A stretch of 64,000 bases of DNA from Diabrotica undecimpunctata (taxonomy: Eukaryota; Arthropoda; Insecta; Coleoptera; Chrysomelidae), in contig NC_092806.1 in NCBI RefSeq assembly GCF_040954645.1, positions 128,052,952 to 128,116,951 of the forward strand, in the 5' to 3' direction. Each line of letters opens with the position of its first letter. Position 1 is the first letter of the stretch. Below, in pieces: positions 22,390 through 34,969 of this stretch. Below the pieces are notes generated by a model. That model did not search any database. It saw only the letters and a program-made list of their open reading frames with translations, and was not told the origin of the DNA. A program made the position numbers and the translations under genes.

Positions 22390-23283
22390 ATGAACAGGCA
22401 ACAATCACCTACAAAAGTATCAACTTGGAGATTTTTAAGAGTAGTACAATTAGTACAAATTGTTTCTCAAGTTTTTGGGGTTTCAGTACCGAATTTATAT
22501 GATTATAAAGGCTTGTCGATATATTACATCGTTTACGCTATAATCTTGTGCCTCTTGATTATATTAGCATCATGTTGTCTTGCGAATTTTCATATAATAC
22601 ATATTTTAGCATTAGAGAAATTAAGATTAAAATTTTTGGCCACATCACTGCTACTCTTCATGACACTAACATGTCTAGCTATAATTCTTTCTGCAACATT
22701 TATAAAAAGACGAAAAATAGTGACTATTGTAAAATACCTTAATAATACCGAGAAGCAGCTAGAAGAGAAATTCCAAGAATCTATTTTCTATGATAATAAC
22801 AAATTAACTCTTCAAACTGTTATATTTATGTCCTTTAAAGCAGCTATCACTGGCGGCTTGATATACATACATGGATTTAGATTTGAAGGATTTGGGCATT
22901 TCTTGTTTCATTTTCTAAATATAATTGTTTCATTGGCTGTACTACAAATTCACTTCTTTTCTTTAAGAATAAGAGGCTTACTCAAAAATCTAAACAAGAA
23001 CATTTTAAAAAATTTACACCCACAAACAAGCAGATTGGAAGTCACTTATTTTATATCAAACGATACTGTTTTCTATTTAAGAAAGTATGATGATCTTTGC
23101 GACATTATCGATATGTTCAACGACGTATATGGGTATCAGATTCTGATGATAATCTGTTGCACAATCGTTAATATTTTAGACCACTGTAACCTTATTTTGG
23201 AATTTATAGTGATGCGCTGGGACTGGGCTCGTCCTGAAGCAGCTATGAATGTAATACATGTAGTTCGTGTCTTAGAATATGTT
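22390..23283 (+). CDS. gustatory receptor 1, exon 1 (7-transmembrane chemoreceptor)
   Basis: This exon encodes the first 298 residues of an insect gustatory receptor, a ligand-gated cation channel of sensory neurons in the 7tm_7 family with an inverted topology. Successive hydrophobic segments are visible (YYIVYAIILCLLIILASCC; SLLLFMTLTCLAIILSATF; FLFHFLNIIVSLAVLQIHFF; YQILMIICCTIVNIL), as is the family's KYDDLCDIIDMFNDVYGYQ motif in the third quarter. The start chosen is ATG 22390, which gives MNRQQSPTKVSTW; no upstream in-frame Met fits better. The exon ends EYV with donor GTT|GTAAGT at 23284, phase 0, as is usual for the intron before the last TM in GRs. It joins exon 26887-27165 in phase for a 390-aa protein. 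Subfamily and ligand are unknown. Confidence 0.88.
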
Positions 23284-23383
23284 GTAAGTTTTACAATTTT
23301 CTTTAATATGATTAGATACTAGTTACACGATACTTATGAAAATTAGTTTCTGAGGATTACAAGTTATGACGAACTTAACCCTT

Positions 23384-23640
23384 ATCCGGAAAAGGCGTGT
23401 CCATCGGATACACTTACAGATACGTTACTGTATATTTCAAAAATCAGAATATATTTTTACCTCCAAAATTAAGACTTTGTCGACTTTGAAGTAAACTTAT
23501 TGGTGACAACAACTAAATATTTTGAACTAATCAAAATTAAATATAAAAAAATAAAATTATTTTTACTGACGTAACCGGACAGTGTGTGTCCGTCGGATAT
23601 AATTTGCTTTTCGATGCGGTTACGCCACTGGTCATCAATA
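23384..23640. other. possible orphan piggyBac-type left end in GR1 intron
   Basis: TTAA followed by CCCTTATCCGGAAAAGG begins near 23380, then GTGTCCATCGGATACAC, with a related GTGTCCGTCGGATAT block about 180 bp further on. The TTAA-CCC start and GTCC-type subterminal repeats look like piggyBac ends, but no matching right end was found. Confidence 0.3.
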
Positions 23641-24120
23641 TTTTATCGACTGTCGGTCATGTGAAACGCCCGAAAAATAATTTATAACTCTAGTTACAGC
23701 CACTCTGTTATGCTTTCCCTCTTCTACCTGCTTTGTGGTACCGAACCTCCTACTGGTCGGCTGTAGTACTTGAGGATAAATCAGCGCTACCAAAACAATT
23801 TTTTTATAAATCGTGAAAAAACGCAAATTGAATGCTTTGTGATGATAATTTATTGAAAAAACTTTTATAATTTTATTTCAAATAAAATGGTCTCGAGGAG
23901 CGCATCCATTCCTTGCGGTCGCATAACTGGATAATTTTAGTTGTTATATTTGCAAAAATAGTAAACAGTCTGCGGAGTCGAGGCTCTCCATTGACCGGAC
24001 TCATCGGACAATGACCAACGCGCCCTGCCACTGAGACCCCGCTCCCTCGTGTATATATTCAGAGAGCTCCGAAAAATCTCGCTATTAGTATTCAACGATC
24101 GCTGGTTTTCAATAGTGACA

Positions 24121-25430
24121 ATGGATAACGTACAAGAAAACGATAGAACACCTAAATATAAGTTTTTATCTCAGAGTGAGCGTCAAATTGTGTTGAAAGT
24201 GGAAAATTATTTTACTTTAGAAAAAATCAACATGGGACCAATTACATCAGTACTGGCAGTTCAAAAAAGGACAAGTGCAGCTTGTGGAATTTCAGAACGA
24301 ACCTTGCAAAGAGTTCGCAAAATGAGTGAGGAGGAATTAAGTAAGAAAAATAAAAGGATTCGTTTGCATTCGAAAACCCTTGACTTGCCACAAGGTATTA
24401 AAATCTCAATCAGAAATATCATTTATGACATGTACAAAGCAAAAGAACATGTTACAAGAAAAACACTTATTCAAAAAATAAAGGACAGAGAACTTTTAAG
24501 CTATGGGTTTTAGATACAAAAAAACCAATAATCGTAAAGTGTTGTGCGAGCTGTCCAATGTTGTTGGAAAAAGGTGGAAATTTATAAGAAACTATTTAAA
24601 AAACAAGATTTCCGAATTTGCCAGACAATTTGTGTTTCTTGACGAAACATGGATTTTTGCGAAAGGAAATAATACCAAATCATCCTGGCAAGATGATTCT
24701 ACCAAATGCTATTCGAGTACTAGTGCGAGTAATGGCAAAAGATATATTATATTGCATGCAGGAAATACGGAAGGTTTTATACCCAATGCTAGTCTTATAT
24801 TTTCTTCGACAAAAAAAACTGATGATTACCACGGAAATATGGACGTCGATATTTTTGAACATTGGTTTGAGGAAAAATTATTAAAAAATCTGGAAAATCC
24901 GTCATTAATAGTCTTAGACAATGCTTCGTATCACACCAAAGAGGAGGAAAAGTTTCGCACAAGCAGCTGGAAAAAAGAAGACTTAAGAAAGTGGCTGTCG
25001 GAGAAAAATATAGAACACGAACATCTAGTTTTAAAAGCTGAATTATTAAATAAGTGCAAAGAACACATTACTGAGAAAAAATTTGTCGTTGACCAAATGG
25101 CACTAAAATATGGTCATGAGGTCCTAAGACTACCACATATCACTGCCAGTACAATCCAATTGAATTGGTGTGGGGCATCACTAAAAACTACTATGATAAA
25201 CATGCATGTAAGACCACCGACGAAGCCAGCGTTTTACAACTCTGGCAAGATGCACTAAACCAAGTCAATGAGGAACAATGTCGGAAATGTATTGAGCATA
25301 CTGAAAAAAATTTTTAGAGTCATATGAAATAGAACAAGTTATTGATGAAGTAACACCTTTAATTATTCGTAATGATGAAGAATCAGATGAATCGGATAGC
25401 GAGTCAGATAGTGATGATACCTGTCCATAG
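24121..25430 (+). pseudogene. IS630/Tc1-like DDE transposase remnant with long D2-E spacer
   Basis: The first part (ATG 24121, MDNVQENDRTPKYKFLSQ) has helix-turn-helix-like sequence (TSAACGISERTLQRVRKM). After a frameshift at about 24510 the catalytic part reads FVFLDETWIF (first Asp), then LIVLDNASYH (second Asp), then RKWLSEKNIEHEH. A second frameshift at about 25140 leads to LPPYHCQYNPIELVWGITK with the catalytic Glu, and a third at about 25310 to an acidic C-terminus. Between the second Asp and the Glu lie about 81 residues, far more than the 34-41 of classic Tc1/mariner; the extra stretch includes a helical RKWL segment. A family with this layout occurs in many arthropods, as far as I recall. 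Three frameshifts make it inactive. It lies in the GR1 intron. Confidence 0.8.
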
Positions 25431-25439
25431 ATTAAGACG

Positions 25440-26642
<1,203 letters not shown>

Positions 26643-26886
26643 CAGATCTCGTCTAAGGGTGATAAATAATTTAATACCCATCGCATATGTGGGCAAACTT
26701 TCAACGTTTTTATAGCCATGTTTATTTTATATTAAAATCTGTTTAACAATTTCATTTAAGGTAAAAAATTCACAATTATTTTTACAGGTTTTGATTTTTA
26801 TGCGAATACACTGAGAAAGTTTAAATAATTATAGAATATTAGCATTATTTTTACTTCAACGTATAATACTTCTGTATTATTTGTAG

Positions 26887-27165
26887 GTTTTTAGCTCAAT
26901 TTTAAGTTTATCTTGCGCTTACACCGTTCAAGAAGCGCGAAAAATATCGACTATCAGTTACAAAATATTGCTGAGATTTACATCATCTTCAAAATATCCC
27001 AGACAATATAAAAACGTAAAAGAAGAACTCATGCTGCTAGCTGAACACATTCGCAAAAGGAATATACATATTTCGGGAGGTTTATTTGAAGTTGATTTTT
27101 GTACTATATTTTTAATTATTGGATCTGTATCGACTCATGTGATTATTTTATTGCAATTTGATTAA
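26887..27165 (+). CDS. gustatory receptor 1, exon 2 (C-terminal)
   Basis: The acceptor TATTTGTAG precedes 26887. Phase 0 continues exon 22390-23283. The 92 residues begin VFSSILSLSCAYTVQEARK, the usual GR motif after TM6 (small residues, Cys, then a charged helix), and end with TM7 (CTIFLIIGSVSTHVIILLQF) and TAA at 27163-27165. The C-terminal signature of insect GRs is TYxxxxxQF; here it reads THVIILLQF, with His in place of Tyr. The exon is fully open, so GR1 is probably functional. An ATTAAA overlaps the stop; no better polyadenylation signal was obvious within 100 bp. Confidence 0.88.
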   Translation, partial: VFSSILSLSCAYTVQEARKISTISYKILLRFTSSSKYPRQYKNVKEELMLLAEHIRKRNIHISGGLFEVDFCTIFLIIGSVSTHVIILLQFD

Positions 27166-27399
27166 AATGTGTTTTAATTTATGTCGGCTGAAAGCACATT
27201 GAGATAAAAGCTACTTGAAAAAAGTCCTTTATATTTCATTAAAAAGAAAAATTGAGAAATTAAAAAAAATATATTATTTGATCAAATGTAACGGTTTAGG
27301 TTGGATTAGGATCCCTTGTAAGGAAGCTAATATTATATAGTTTATTTGTTAAAAACTTTTCTCCTCCAAAATTTTTTCAACTATGACTATAATTTCACT

Positions 27400-28100
27400 A
27401 TTTGGGAGAGTGATTCATCGTTTAAACGCTGAATATCCTCAAATTTAAATGTACACAGCGGCCCTCGAAAACTAACCGTTTTCTCAAGTATAATTTGCGT
27501 TTTCTCATAAGAAATTAAACAATATATAAGTAGTATATTTATTTGTGCTTTTCTATAGAAAAATTGACCAGGAGTTGTCGTACAGTGTAGCCAATTCTTT
27601 TGCACCATCAGTTGCTTTTTCAGTTGGATCATAAACCTACACAATCTTTATTCTGGTTTGTAAATTTAGTTTTAGAATAATGTATGTAACCCTGTCCGAG
27701 ATGCTATGAATTATTTGAATTTGTAATTTTCATTTCTTGTTGATTAAGAAACCTACTTCGCCGTATATATAGTCTTCCTTACCTTTACAGTAGAGCCTGT
27801 TGCCGTAATGTAAGTCTACATATCCTTCACCTCTTCTTTTAACTTCTGATAGTCCCATTATGTCGCAATTCATGTTTCCTAATTTCTAGTTCGAAGAGAT
27901 TTTCATCTTTTGCGATGGAATGGCTGTTGTATGTTGCTATATGAAGTGGGGTTTGTTGTTGTTGTTCTTCTTCTTCTTCTTGAATGTTGACTTGCCCCCT
28001 CCCCCAAAATCCTTGGTGCAGCCCGATCTTCAATGTGGGATTGTGGATTAAAATTTCTACCCATCTGAGGTACCTTCCGTGTCTCTGTTAAAATCGACAT
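27400..28100 (-). mobile_element. decayed LINE 5' part with endonuclease sequence
   Basis: Minus-strand reading gives a leader (QMGRNFNPQSHIEDRAAPR), a Ser/Arg-rich linker from a GAA/GTT run, then the endonuclease start (HIATYNSHSIAKDENLFELE), GEGYVDLHYGNRLYCKGK, GEVGFLINK and AKELATLYDNSWS. The order matches the APE-type endonuclease of craniofacial-development-protein-2-like LINEs. There are many stops and shifts, and no RT follows. It lies between GR1 and the intact piggyBac. Confidence 0.65.
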
Positions 28101-28118
28101 TTTTGTTTTTCGGAAGTT

Positions 28119-28463
28119 TTAGCCATATCTCATCATGCAGGCCAGACGGGTTGGTGGGGTAGACAAATGTAGAATGTCGAACGTTGCAATCAAGGTTAGC
28201 CTATTCAGTTCAGCCAACATCTCTCGGAAAGACGGATCGGCACCACTCACTCTTATGTGAGTAGTGTTGTTATTAATTAGTATAAAATCAATTAGCTCAT
28301 CAGATTCATTTTCCTTATTGTGGACGTCCATTACATTTGCGCCTCGCCTTCTTATTTGCGTACAATTATAGGCTTTAACGGAATTATAAGTAAGTAAAGC
28401 ACCATCATCGATTTTTTCTAATAATTGATGTAATTGTGAAGATAATACTGCGTCCCCAGCCAT
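28119..28463 (-). CDS. unrecognised 114-codon reading frame
   Basis: The frame starts MAGDAVLSSQLHQLLEKIDD and ends just upstream of the LINE leader on the same strand. Composition looks protein-like: charged helices, the segment NVMDVHNKENESDELIDFIL, and no low-complexity runs. I do not recognise the family. It may be the 5' portion of the LINE at 27400-28100 or of its earlier insertion site. No splice sites were identified. Confidence 0.35.
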   Translation of the reverse strand: MAGDAVLSSQLHQLLEKIDDGALLTYNSVKAYNCTQIRRRGANVMDVHNKENESDELIDFILINNNTTHIRVSGADPSFREMLAELNRLTLIATFDILHLSTPPTRLACMMRYG

Positions 28464-29013
28464 TGTTGGGATTGGATTGGATTTTTTTAAATAAAGAAAG
28501 GCTCAGGTTTCAAAACACATTTTGAAAAATTGAAATTGGTCAACTAGCAGAGCCTAAGGAATTTTTTTGTGTTATAAAAATAAACAATTTCTTGGCTTAT
28601 AAACACATAAAACACCTTGCAAGTTTTACACATAAAAAATTTAAGATTTGTAGCCTTATAAAATTTTTAAAGCCGCTTAATAAAAAAAACAATGCGTTGA
28701 ATGTGTGGCAACATGCATAAAAAAAATCGTTTCGTGTAAAAATTGGCTTAAAGTGCATGGAAGGTAGGGTGGGGTAGTACCTAGGCACGTAGGACAAATA
28801 GTGAGTCGGCGGTTCAAAAGCGTAACATGCTCCAAAAATTGCATTTTCTCGGCGTCGATTTTGTTTTTCTTTTAAATAGGTGTGATGGACGATAAGGATT
28901 TCAAATATGATATTATCAAACACATATTTTAATAGTAAAAGGGGAAATTTGCAATAAACAATTTTATGCCAGTCAATAATCGCATTTTCTTTCTATGCAC
29001 TTTTTGTTTTTAA

Positions 29014-31434
29014 CCCTAATAACCCTGACGTTCTATATGTAGGACGCTAATTTCAATAATTTTTGAACACGGCCCTGTTTAAATTTGATAACGCCGTCTA
29101 TCACAGAATGTTACTCAAGGACAAATCGTCCCATTGTTGTTTAGTTTGTTTCTATCGCTTGAAACGTCTACTTGTGGTGCGGTTGTAAAAAACGTAAAAT
29201 ATGGCTGAGCATGGAATCAGATTTGCAAGGTAAGAAATGAATATTAAACTTTTGATAAAATATACTTTTTTATGATGTTATTTGTATATAAGTATTCATT
29301 TTTCCAAATCGTGAAATAATTTTATCCAAAATGTTTGCCAGTTGGCTGCCAGGTGGTGATAAATTTGACCGTCCTACATATAGGATGTCAGGATTATGTA
29401 CTATTATGGCATGAAAATTATAATTTTGAGTAATTATTGTAATCATTGAATTTCTTTGTTTATTTTACTTAGTATTTAGCCCAAAAGAATTTGTTGATAG
29501 TGTTATGAACATACTGCTTTTATTGTTTCAGGGGTTTTTCTTTACATGAGGCCTTTCAGATGTTAGAAGAAGATGAATTTCCTCATTCTCAAGCTAATAT
29601 AGTTCTCTTACCTCCGGAAGATGCCGCTGAAACAGATGAGGATTCTGGTGATGAAGAAAACGTGTCTCCGGATAATTTGCCTTCAAATATGTTGAGAACA
29701 GTAGCTGAAATCCATGTACCTCGTTCGGTTGACTCAGACTCGGATGATGATATTCCATTATCAAATTCTGTTAAATCTGAGAAAGTTTTGAAAATTCCAC
29801 GGCAATACCACTGGTCTGAAGTAGCAACCACCTCAGAGGAAGCAGAAATACTTGATTGGTCAAAGGATAATGATCTCAATATTGATACAGAAGATACTCC
29901 CATAGACCGGTTCATGAAGTTGTTCGATGAAGAAATTTTTGATTTACTGGCTGTCGAATCCAATAGATATGCAAGTATGAAAAATAAGAAAAATAAGCCT
30001 ATATGTATCGAAGAAATCAAAGCATTCGTAGGAATTCTTATTCTTAGTGGTTATGCTCAATACCCAGGGAAGAAGATGTATTGGGAAAAGGATAGAGACG
30101 TCTGTAATTCCTTAGTTTCTGGGGCACTTGCTAGGGATAGGTTTGATTTTATAATGAGCGTTCTGCATATAGCCGATAATAATAATTTGGATCATTCTAA
30201 TAAATTCAGTAAAGTTAGACCTCTCTTTAGGTTACTAAATCAAAATTTTTTAAAACATGCAGTTTTAGAAGAGAACCACAGTGTTGATGAAGCCATGGTT
30301 CCTTATTTCGGGCGTCACGGCTGTAAACAGTTTATTAAGGGTAAACCGATAAGATGGGGATATAAACTTTGGGTTGGATGTAACAAAAATGGGTACGTAA
30401 CGTGGTTTGAGCCATACCAGGGAGCATCAACACACGTATCGCCTAAATACAAGGATTTTGGTGTCGGTGTAGGTGTGGTACTCAATTATGTTGACATTCT
30501 TAAATCAAAGTGGGAGCTGAAAAAATTTCATTTATTTTTTGATAATTTTTTTAGTACAATGCCTTTATTTGAAATGCTGACAGAAAAAAATATCAGAGGA
30601 ACAGGAACCATAAGAAGTAACAGAATACCAAAAAATCCGCTGAAATCGGCAAAGGAGTTACAAAAAGACAAAAGAGGTTCATACGATGCTAAGTTTGACG
30701 GTAATACGAAATTGACAATTGTCAGCTGGCACGATAATAGTGTTGTATCGCTCTGCTCGAACGCAGTTGGTACGAATCCTATTCATCAAGTAAAGCGATA
30801 TTCGCGACAAGAAAAAAAAACGATACTTGTTCCTCAACCATTTATGGTAAAATTATATAATCGAAATATGGGCGGCGTAGATCGATGCGATCAAAACGTA
30901 AGTTTATATAGAACTGGTATTAGAGGAAAAAAGTGGTACTTCTGTTTGTTTACTCACTGTATCGATTTGGCTATACAGAATGCTTGGCAACTACATCGAA
31001 GCAATCAGGGCACTTTGGATCAATTAGCTTTTCGACGACGCATTGCAACTTCACTTCTTCAGCTTTATACAAAAGCGACTTCATCTTCTTGTGGACGGCC
31101 AAGTCGAAGAGAAAATGCCGATTCTCGTTTCGATGGAATGCATCATTATGTGATTGATCAAGAAAAACAAACTAGATGTCGCTACTGCCATAAAAAAACA
31201 ATTACAAGATGTCAAAAATGTGATGTTGGTATCCATGTACGCTGCTTTGTGAGTTACCACACAAATCGTAGTGCTTGATCCTGACGTCCTAGATGTAGGA
31301 CGCTAATTTTTTTTGTGTACATTGCGATTTTTTGCAATATTATTACAGTAATGTATTCAAGTGTTCCAAATAAAACATATTAATAACAAAAAATAGCAGT
31401 TTTAATACTATTTCTTATGTCAGGATTATCTGGG
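29014..31434 (+). mobile_element. structurally intact piggyBac-like element
   Basis: Exact TTAA duplications at 29010-29013 and 31435-31438 bound a 2421-bp element. The ends are imperfect inverted repeats: CCCTAATAACCCTGACG on the left, and the complement of the right end reads CCCAGATAATCCTGACA (13 of 17 match). It carries an open two-exon transposase. A GTCC-spacer-GGAC type palindrome occurs three times: at the left end (29024-29053), inverted in the intron (29371-29395), and right after the stop (31280-31309, 28 of 30 bases equal to the left copy). It lies in the 4.6 kb between GR1 and GR2 with a TA array just outside the right duplication. Confidence 0.95.
29201..31278 (+). CDS. piggyBac transposase, apparently intact (two exons, 591 aa)
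   Basis: Exon 1 is 29201-29229 (MAEHGIRFA plus two bases) with donor AG|GTAAGA. Exon 2 is 29532-31278 after TATTGTTTCAG; the split codon is Arg. The 591-aa product matches the family's usual 550-650. It has an acidic N-terminus (SDSDDD), the dimerisation/catalytic domain with FDFIMSVLHIADN, and all three catalytic aspartates: SVDEAMVPY (D262), FFDNFFSTMP (D347) and GGVDRCDQN (D460). A C-terminal Cys/His-rich domain (CRYCHKKTITRCQKCDVGIH) binds the end repeats in piggyBac. No stop or frameshift was found. The promoter would be in the 190 bp between the left end and ATG; AATAAA lies at 31369. Whether it is transcribed or mobile is unknown. Confidence 0.93.
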
Positions 31435-31443
31435 TTAAACTTT

Positions 31444-31445
<2 letters not shown>

Positions 31446-31521
<76 letters not shown>
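31446..31521. repeat. (TA)n array beside the intact piggyBac
   Basis: About 37 TA dinucleotides starting 8 bp after the right TTAA duplication and followed by TCATATATGATAATATG. Confidence 0.95.
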
Positions 31522-31523
<2 letters not shown>

Positions 31524-31778
31524 TATATGATAATATGCATATGTATACATGCACTTACCAATTAATGCAATAAAAAATTACATCTATTAGAAAATTTTAG
31601 TCCTAATTATGTTTGCAGTGTATTTTTTCTGAATACCTATTAAAAATCTGAGGATCCAATTATTGTAAGGAGTCTACAAACAATTAATTATGTTATTAGT
31701 TTATTTATCCACTCACTGTAACTTTGTAAACATTTTGATTTTGATCGACATTTACTGTCTGTCCACACCCAATTCAAT

Positions 31779-32699
31779 ATGGCAAAGAAGTACATCAATA
31801 AATTTAATTCAAGTTGGAAAGATTTAAAGATTGTAAAATACTTCCAAGTAGTATTAAGAATATGCGGACTATCTACTAATTCTTCTACCAACAAGTATGG
31901 TGTTATCTACTGTATTGCACTGTGTTGCTTACAAATATCTATCTTTTGTTTTGTCATGTATGCACATGTTGGGAAAGTATGGTCCGCCCTAACTGCAACT
32001 TCAAAGTTACTATCAGTAGCTCTTGTGCTTTCTCGAACTTTTAAGAATATTACTGCAATTATTTCCATTAATTTTTTTAACAAAAGACATTTCTTGCATC
32101 TAGAAAAAGCATTAGACACATTAGAACTACAGCTACAAAACAAATATCAAAATAATATACGGTATCAACTCAACAAACTTGTTTTGCACTCTCTGTGGTT
32201 TCTGACGTCTTTGACTATTCGATGTGTTTATGATTATTATACAGCACTAAAGCTGTTTGATTTGGGAAGCTATGATCATTTGGCTTATTCCTTAAATTAT
32301 CTTCTTACATTGTTAATAATTATGTCCACCTTACAAATACATTTTTATTCCTCAAGAATCGAGAGTATGGCACGTTTTATTTATTATGTTTTAAAGAAAA
32401 GTACAGATGCAACCTCAAATGACCATTACAATTCCGAAAAACAACCATTTGTTATAGTTACTAAGAAAACATTTATGAAAGAAGACATTTTATTTCTTTT
32501 ACAAAAATATGATGATATTTGCGATATAGTTAATATGGTTAGTCAAATGTTTGGCTTTCAAATACTGCTCATTGTGGTTACTGTTTTGGTGAACATATTA
32601 TACAGTTTGAATTTCTTTTTAAAGTCCATCATAAATATGCAACTTGAGGCAAATATTTTGCTTGTGTTAAGTGCAATCTTAAGTTCTCTTGGAAATATT
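31779..32699 (+). CDS. gustatory receptor 2, exon 1 (7-transmembrane chemoreceptor)
   Basis: This exon encodes 307 residues of a second GR, tandem to GR1 and in the same orientation. Start ATG 31779 (MAKKYINKFNSSWKDLKIVK). Hydrophobic segments include YGVIYCIALCCLQISIFCFV and LNYLLTLLIIMSTLQIHFYS; the QKYDDICDIVNMVSQMFGFQ motif matches the GR1 position KYDDLCDIIDMFNDVYGYQ, so the two are paralogues. The exon ends LGNI at donor ATT|GTAAGT (32700), phase 0, the same intron position as GR1. It joins 40278-40547 to give 396 aa. No disruption was seen. The upstream region is short: the intact piggyBac and a TA array lie within 340 bp. Confidence 0.88.
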
Positions 32700-33079
32700 G
32701 TAAGTATAACACTTTATTCTCTTATTTTCAAGCGTTAAATAAAAAGAAGTAAAGATTTTTTTTGTGGCATAGACTTTCGTCATTCAGCCAGTCTCGAAAG
32801 GTTATAATATATTCCTTAAGAAAGTATATACACATAAGTATAGATTATTTCTCCCAGATAAATGCACAGCGATATCACTAAAACGAAATAGACGAATAAT
32901 TAATAGAAGAACACGTCGAAGGAAAATACAAGGACACTCGCTTCTCGTCTAGGGGCCCGTCAAGACATTTATTTTAACAGGAAAAATTTTACCATTTTTT
33001 TACATATAGGAAAAACAAAGGGTACAAGTCTAACCCTATACACGCTCATGAAAGATTTCACGAACGAGTACCAGATTTA

Positions 33080-34015
33080 TAAAGCTATGCATGTGTCTGA
33101 CAAAAATTCTATAAATAAATCATATATTGTTACAGAACCTATGGCTAACAAGGACTGTATATTATATGGAGCGTATGTATTGCATTTAGTTAATTTTGAA
33201 TACAGGGAGTTTGAATGCTGAATAAATTTAGGACATTCAAAGAAGATGTGATCGAGGTCACCTAGCTTACCGCAATGTTTGCAACTATCATCATCGATGA
33301 CTTTTATTTTAAATAAATGGCATGGGTAGCATGCATGTCCAAAGCCTATTCGATTTATAGTAGCAATATATTTACGAGGAGCTTTGAAATTCTGAAACCA
33401 GGTTGTTTGAGGTAAAATTGTAGTTGAGGTTGTTTGAGGCTTGTAAAGAGGTATACCTTTTATGGTTTGTAGAACAGCAATGTTTCCATTGCTCTTTCCA
33501 TCTAAGTTGCAGATTTTTTTTGAAAATCGTAGTAACATCTGATGTATTAAGCATATATTTCAACGTAGAGCCAGTTGTTACACTCATTTTAGCTAAATGA
33601 TCTACATATTCATTATGTTTGAGACCAATATGTGCTTTGACCCAAATAAATTTTATGTTGACTCCAGTCGATGATAAATGATACAATCGATCTTTTATTT
33701 CAATTATGTAGGGGTTGCTAAATGTCGAGGGCAATTCAATGTTTCTTATGCTCTGCAAAACTGAAAGGCAATATGACAGAATTAAAATATGTCTATTGCA
33801 GGTGTTTTTAACATATTTTAGAGCTTCAAGTATAGCTATTTATTCCGCTGAAAAGATTGAAAATTCATATGGTAGTTTATACTTGAATTCTACGTTTGTA
33901 GCAGGTAAAAAGTATGCGCATCCAGTCCCTTCTGTTGTTTTTGACGCGTCCGTGTATATTACTGTGGCTTCCCTATAATCCTGCAGTAGAGATCTTAGAA
34001 GATTGCTACTCATAA
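33080..34015 (-). mobile_element. LINE fragment with RNase H domain (I-clade-like), GR2 intron
   Basis: Minus-strand reading gives RNase H: VIYTDASKTTEGTGCAYFLP, then FSIFSAE and IAILEALKYVKN, and further on FIWVKAHIGLKHNEYVDHLA with the conserved His and Asp. A frameshift at about 33540 leads to a C-terminal zinc-binding region (CKHCGKLGDLDHIFFECP). RNase H after RT is typical of I/R1/Loa-type LINEs. The RT itself is absent. One internal stop and the frameshift make it inactive. Confidence 0.75.
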
Positions 34016-34144
34016 TGGTGTTCTCACTATAAGTGGGTATTATAACCTGAGTTCTGTGGAATAAAGAGAAGTAGTCTAAGCTTCTGTCAACCGTGTGCAG
34101 AAGTAAAGATAGTCCCCTAAAAAGTAGTAGTGAAGTTATTACTC

Positions 34145-34560
34145 TTCTTCTTATTTGGTAATATGATACTCGTTGGTCTTACTCTATTTTTCTATTTTTC
34201 TCGATCTTCCATTAGTCTTGCTCATTCTAATAATGGACTGTCAACGGTTGAGACAATGTAATCGGTCTACCTTGAGCTTTTTGAGGCAATTTCTTCGAAA
34301 AACGTGTCCAAAATAGGCTATTACTGAGTCTGTTATATATGTTCTTAACTTTTTCTTGATGTTCAATTGATCTAGCATTGTCATATTTGCGCTGTTTAAG
34401 AAATTCTCATCATACGTCTCCGTAGTAGTAGAATATCTCGAATGCATCTATGCAGTTTTTATCGATTTGATTAAGGGACCAACATTCTGATGCGTACAGG
34501 AAAACTGGAGTCATTTTAGCCGTTGCATTTTTTGTTATTGAGTTTTATTTCTTCAGTGAA
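34145..34560 (-). mobile_element. LINE C-terminal fragment
   Basis: Minus-strand reading includes LYASECWSLNQIDK, then a frame with NSANMTMLDQLNIKKKLRTY, TDSVIAYFGHVFRR and CLKKLKVD, which follows the LINE C-terminus pattern (recombination-site region before a GRRxRGR end). The frames shift and both ends are truncated. Confidence 0.55.
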
Positions 34561-34602
34561 TCCTCCGGTGTTAGTTTTAGTTTTAGTAGGATTTAGGATA
34601 GT

Positions 34603-34969
<367 letters not shown>

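Noticed and set aside
28597..28923. 108-codon minus-strand frame rich in Phe, Leu and Cys
   Set aside because: Composition fits AT-rich chance translation; no splice or homologue evidence.
29589..30020. 143-codon minus-strand frame, Ser-rich
   Set aside because: Antisense shadow of the acidic N-terminus of the intact piggyBac transposase.
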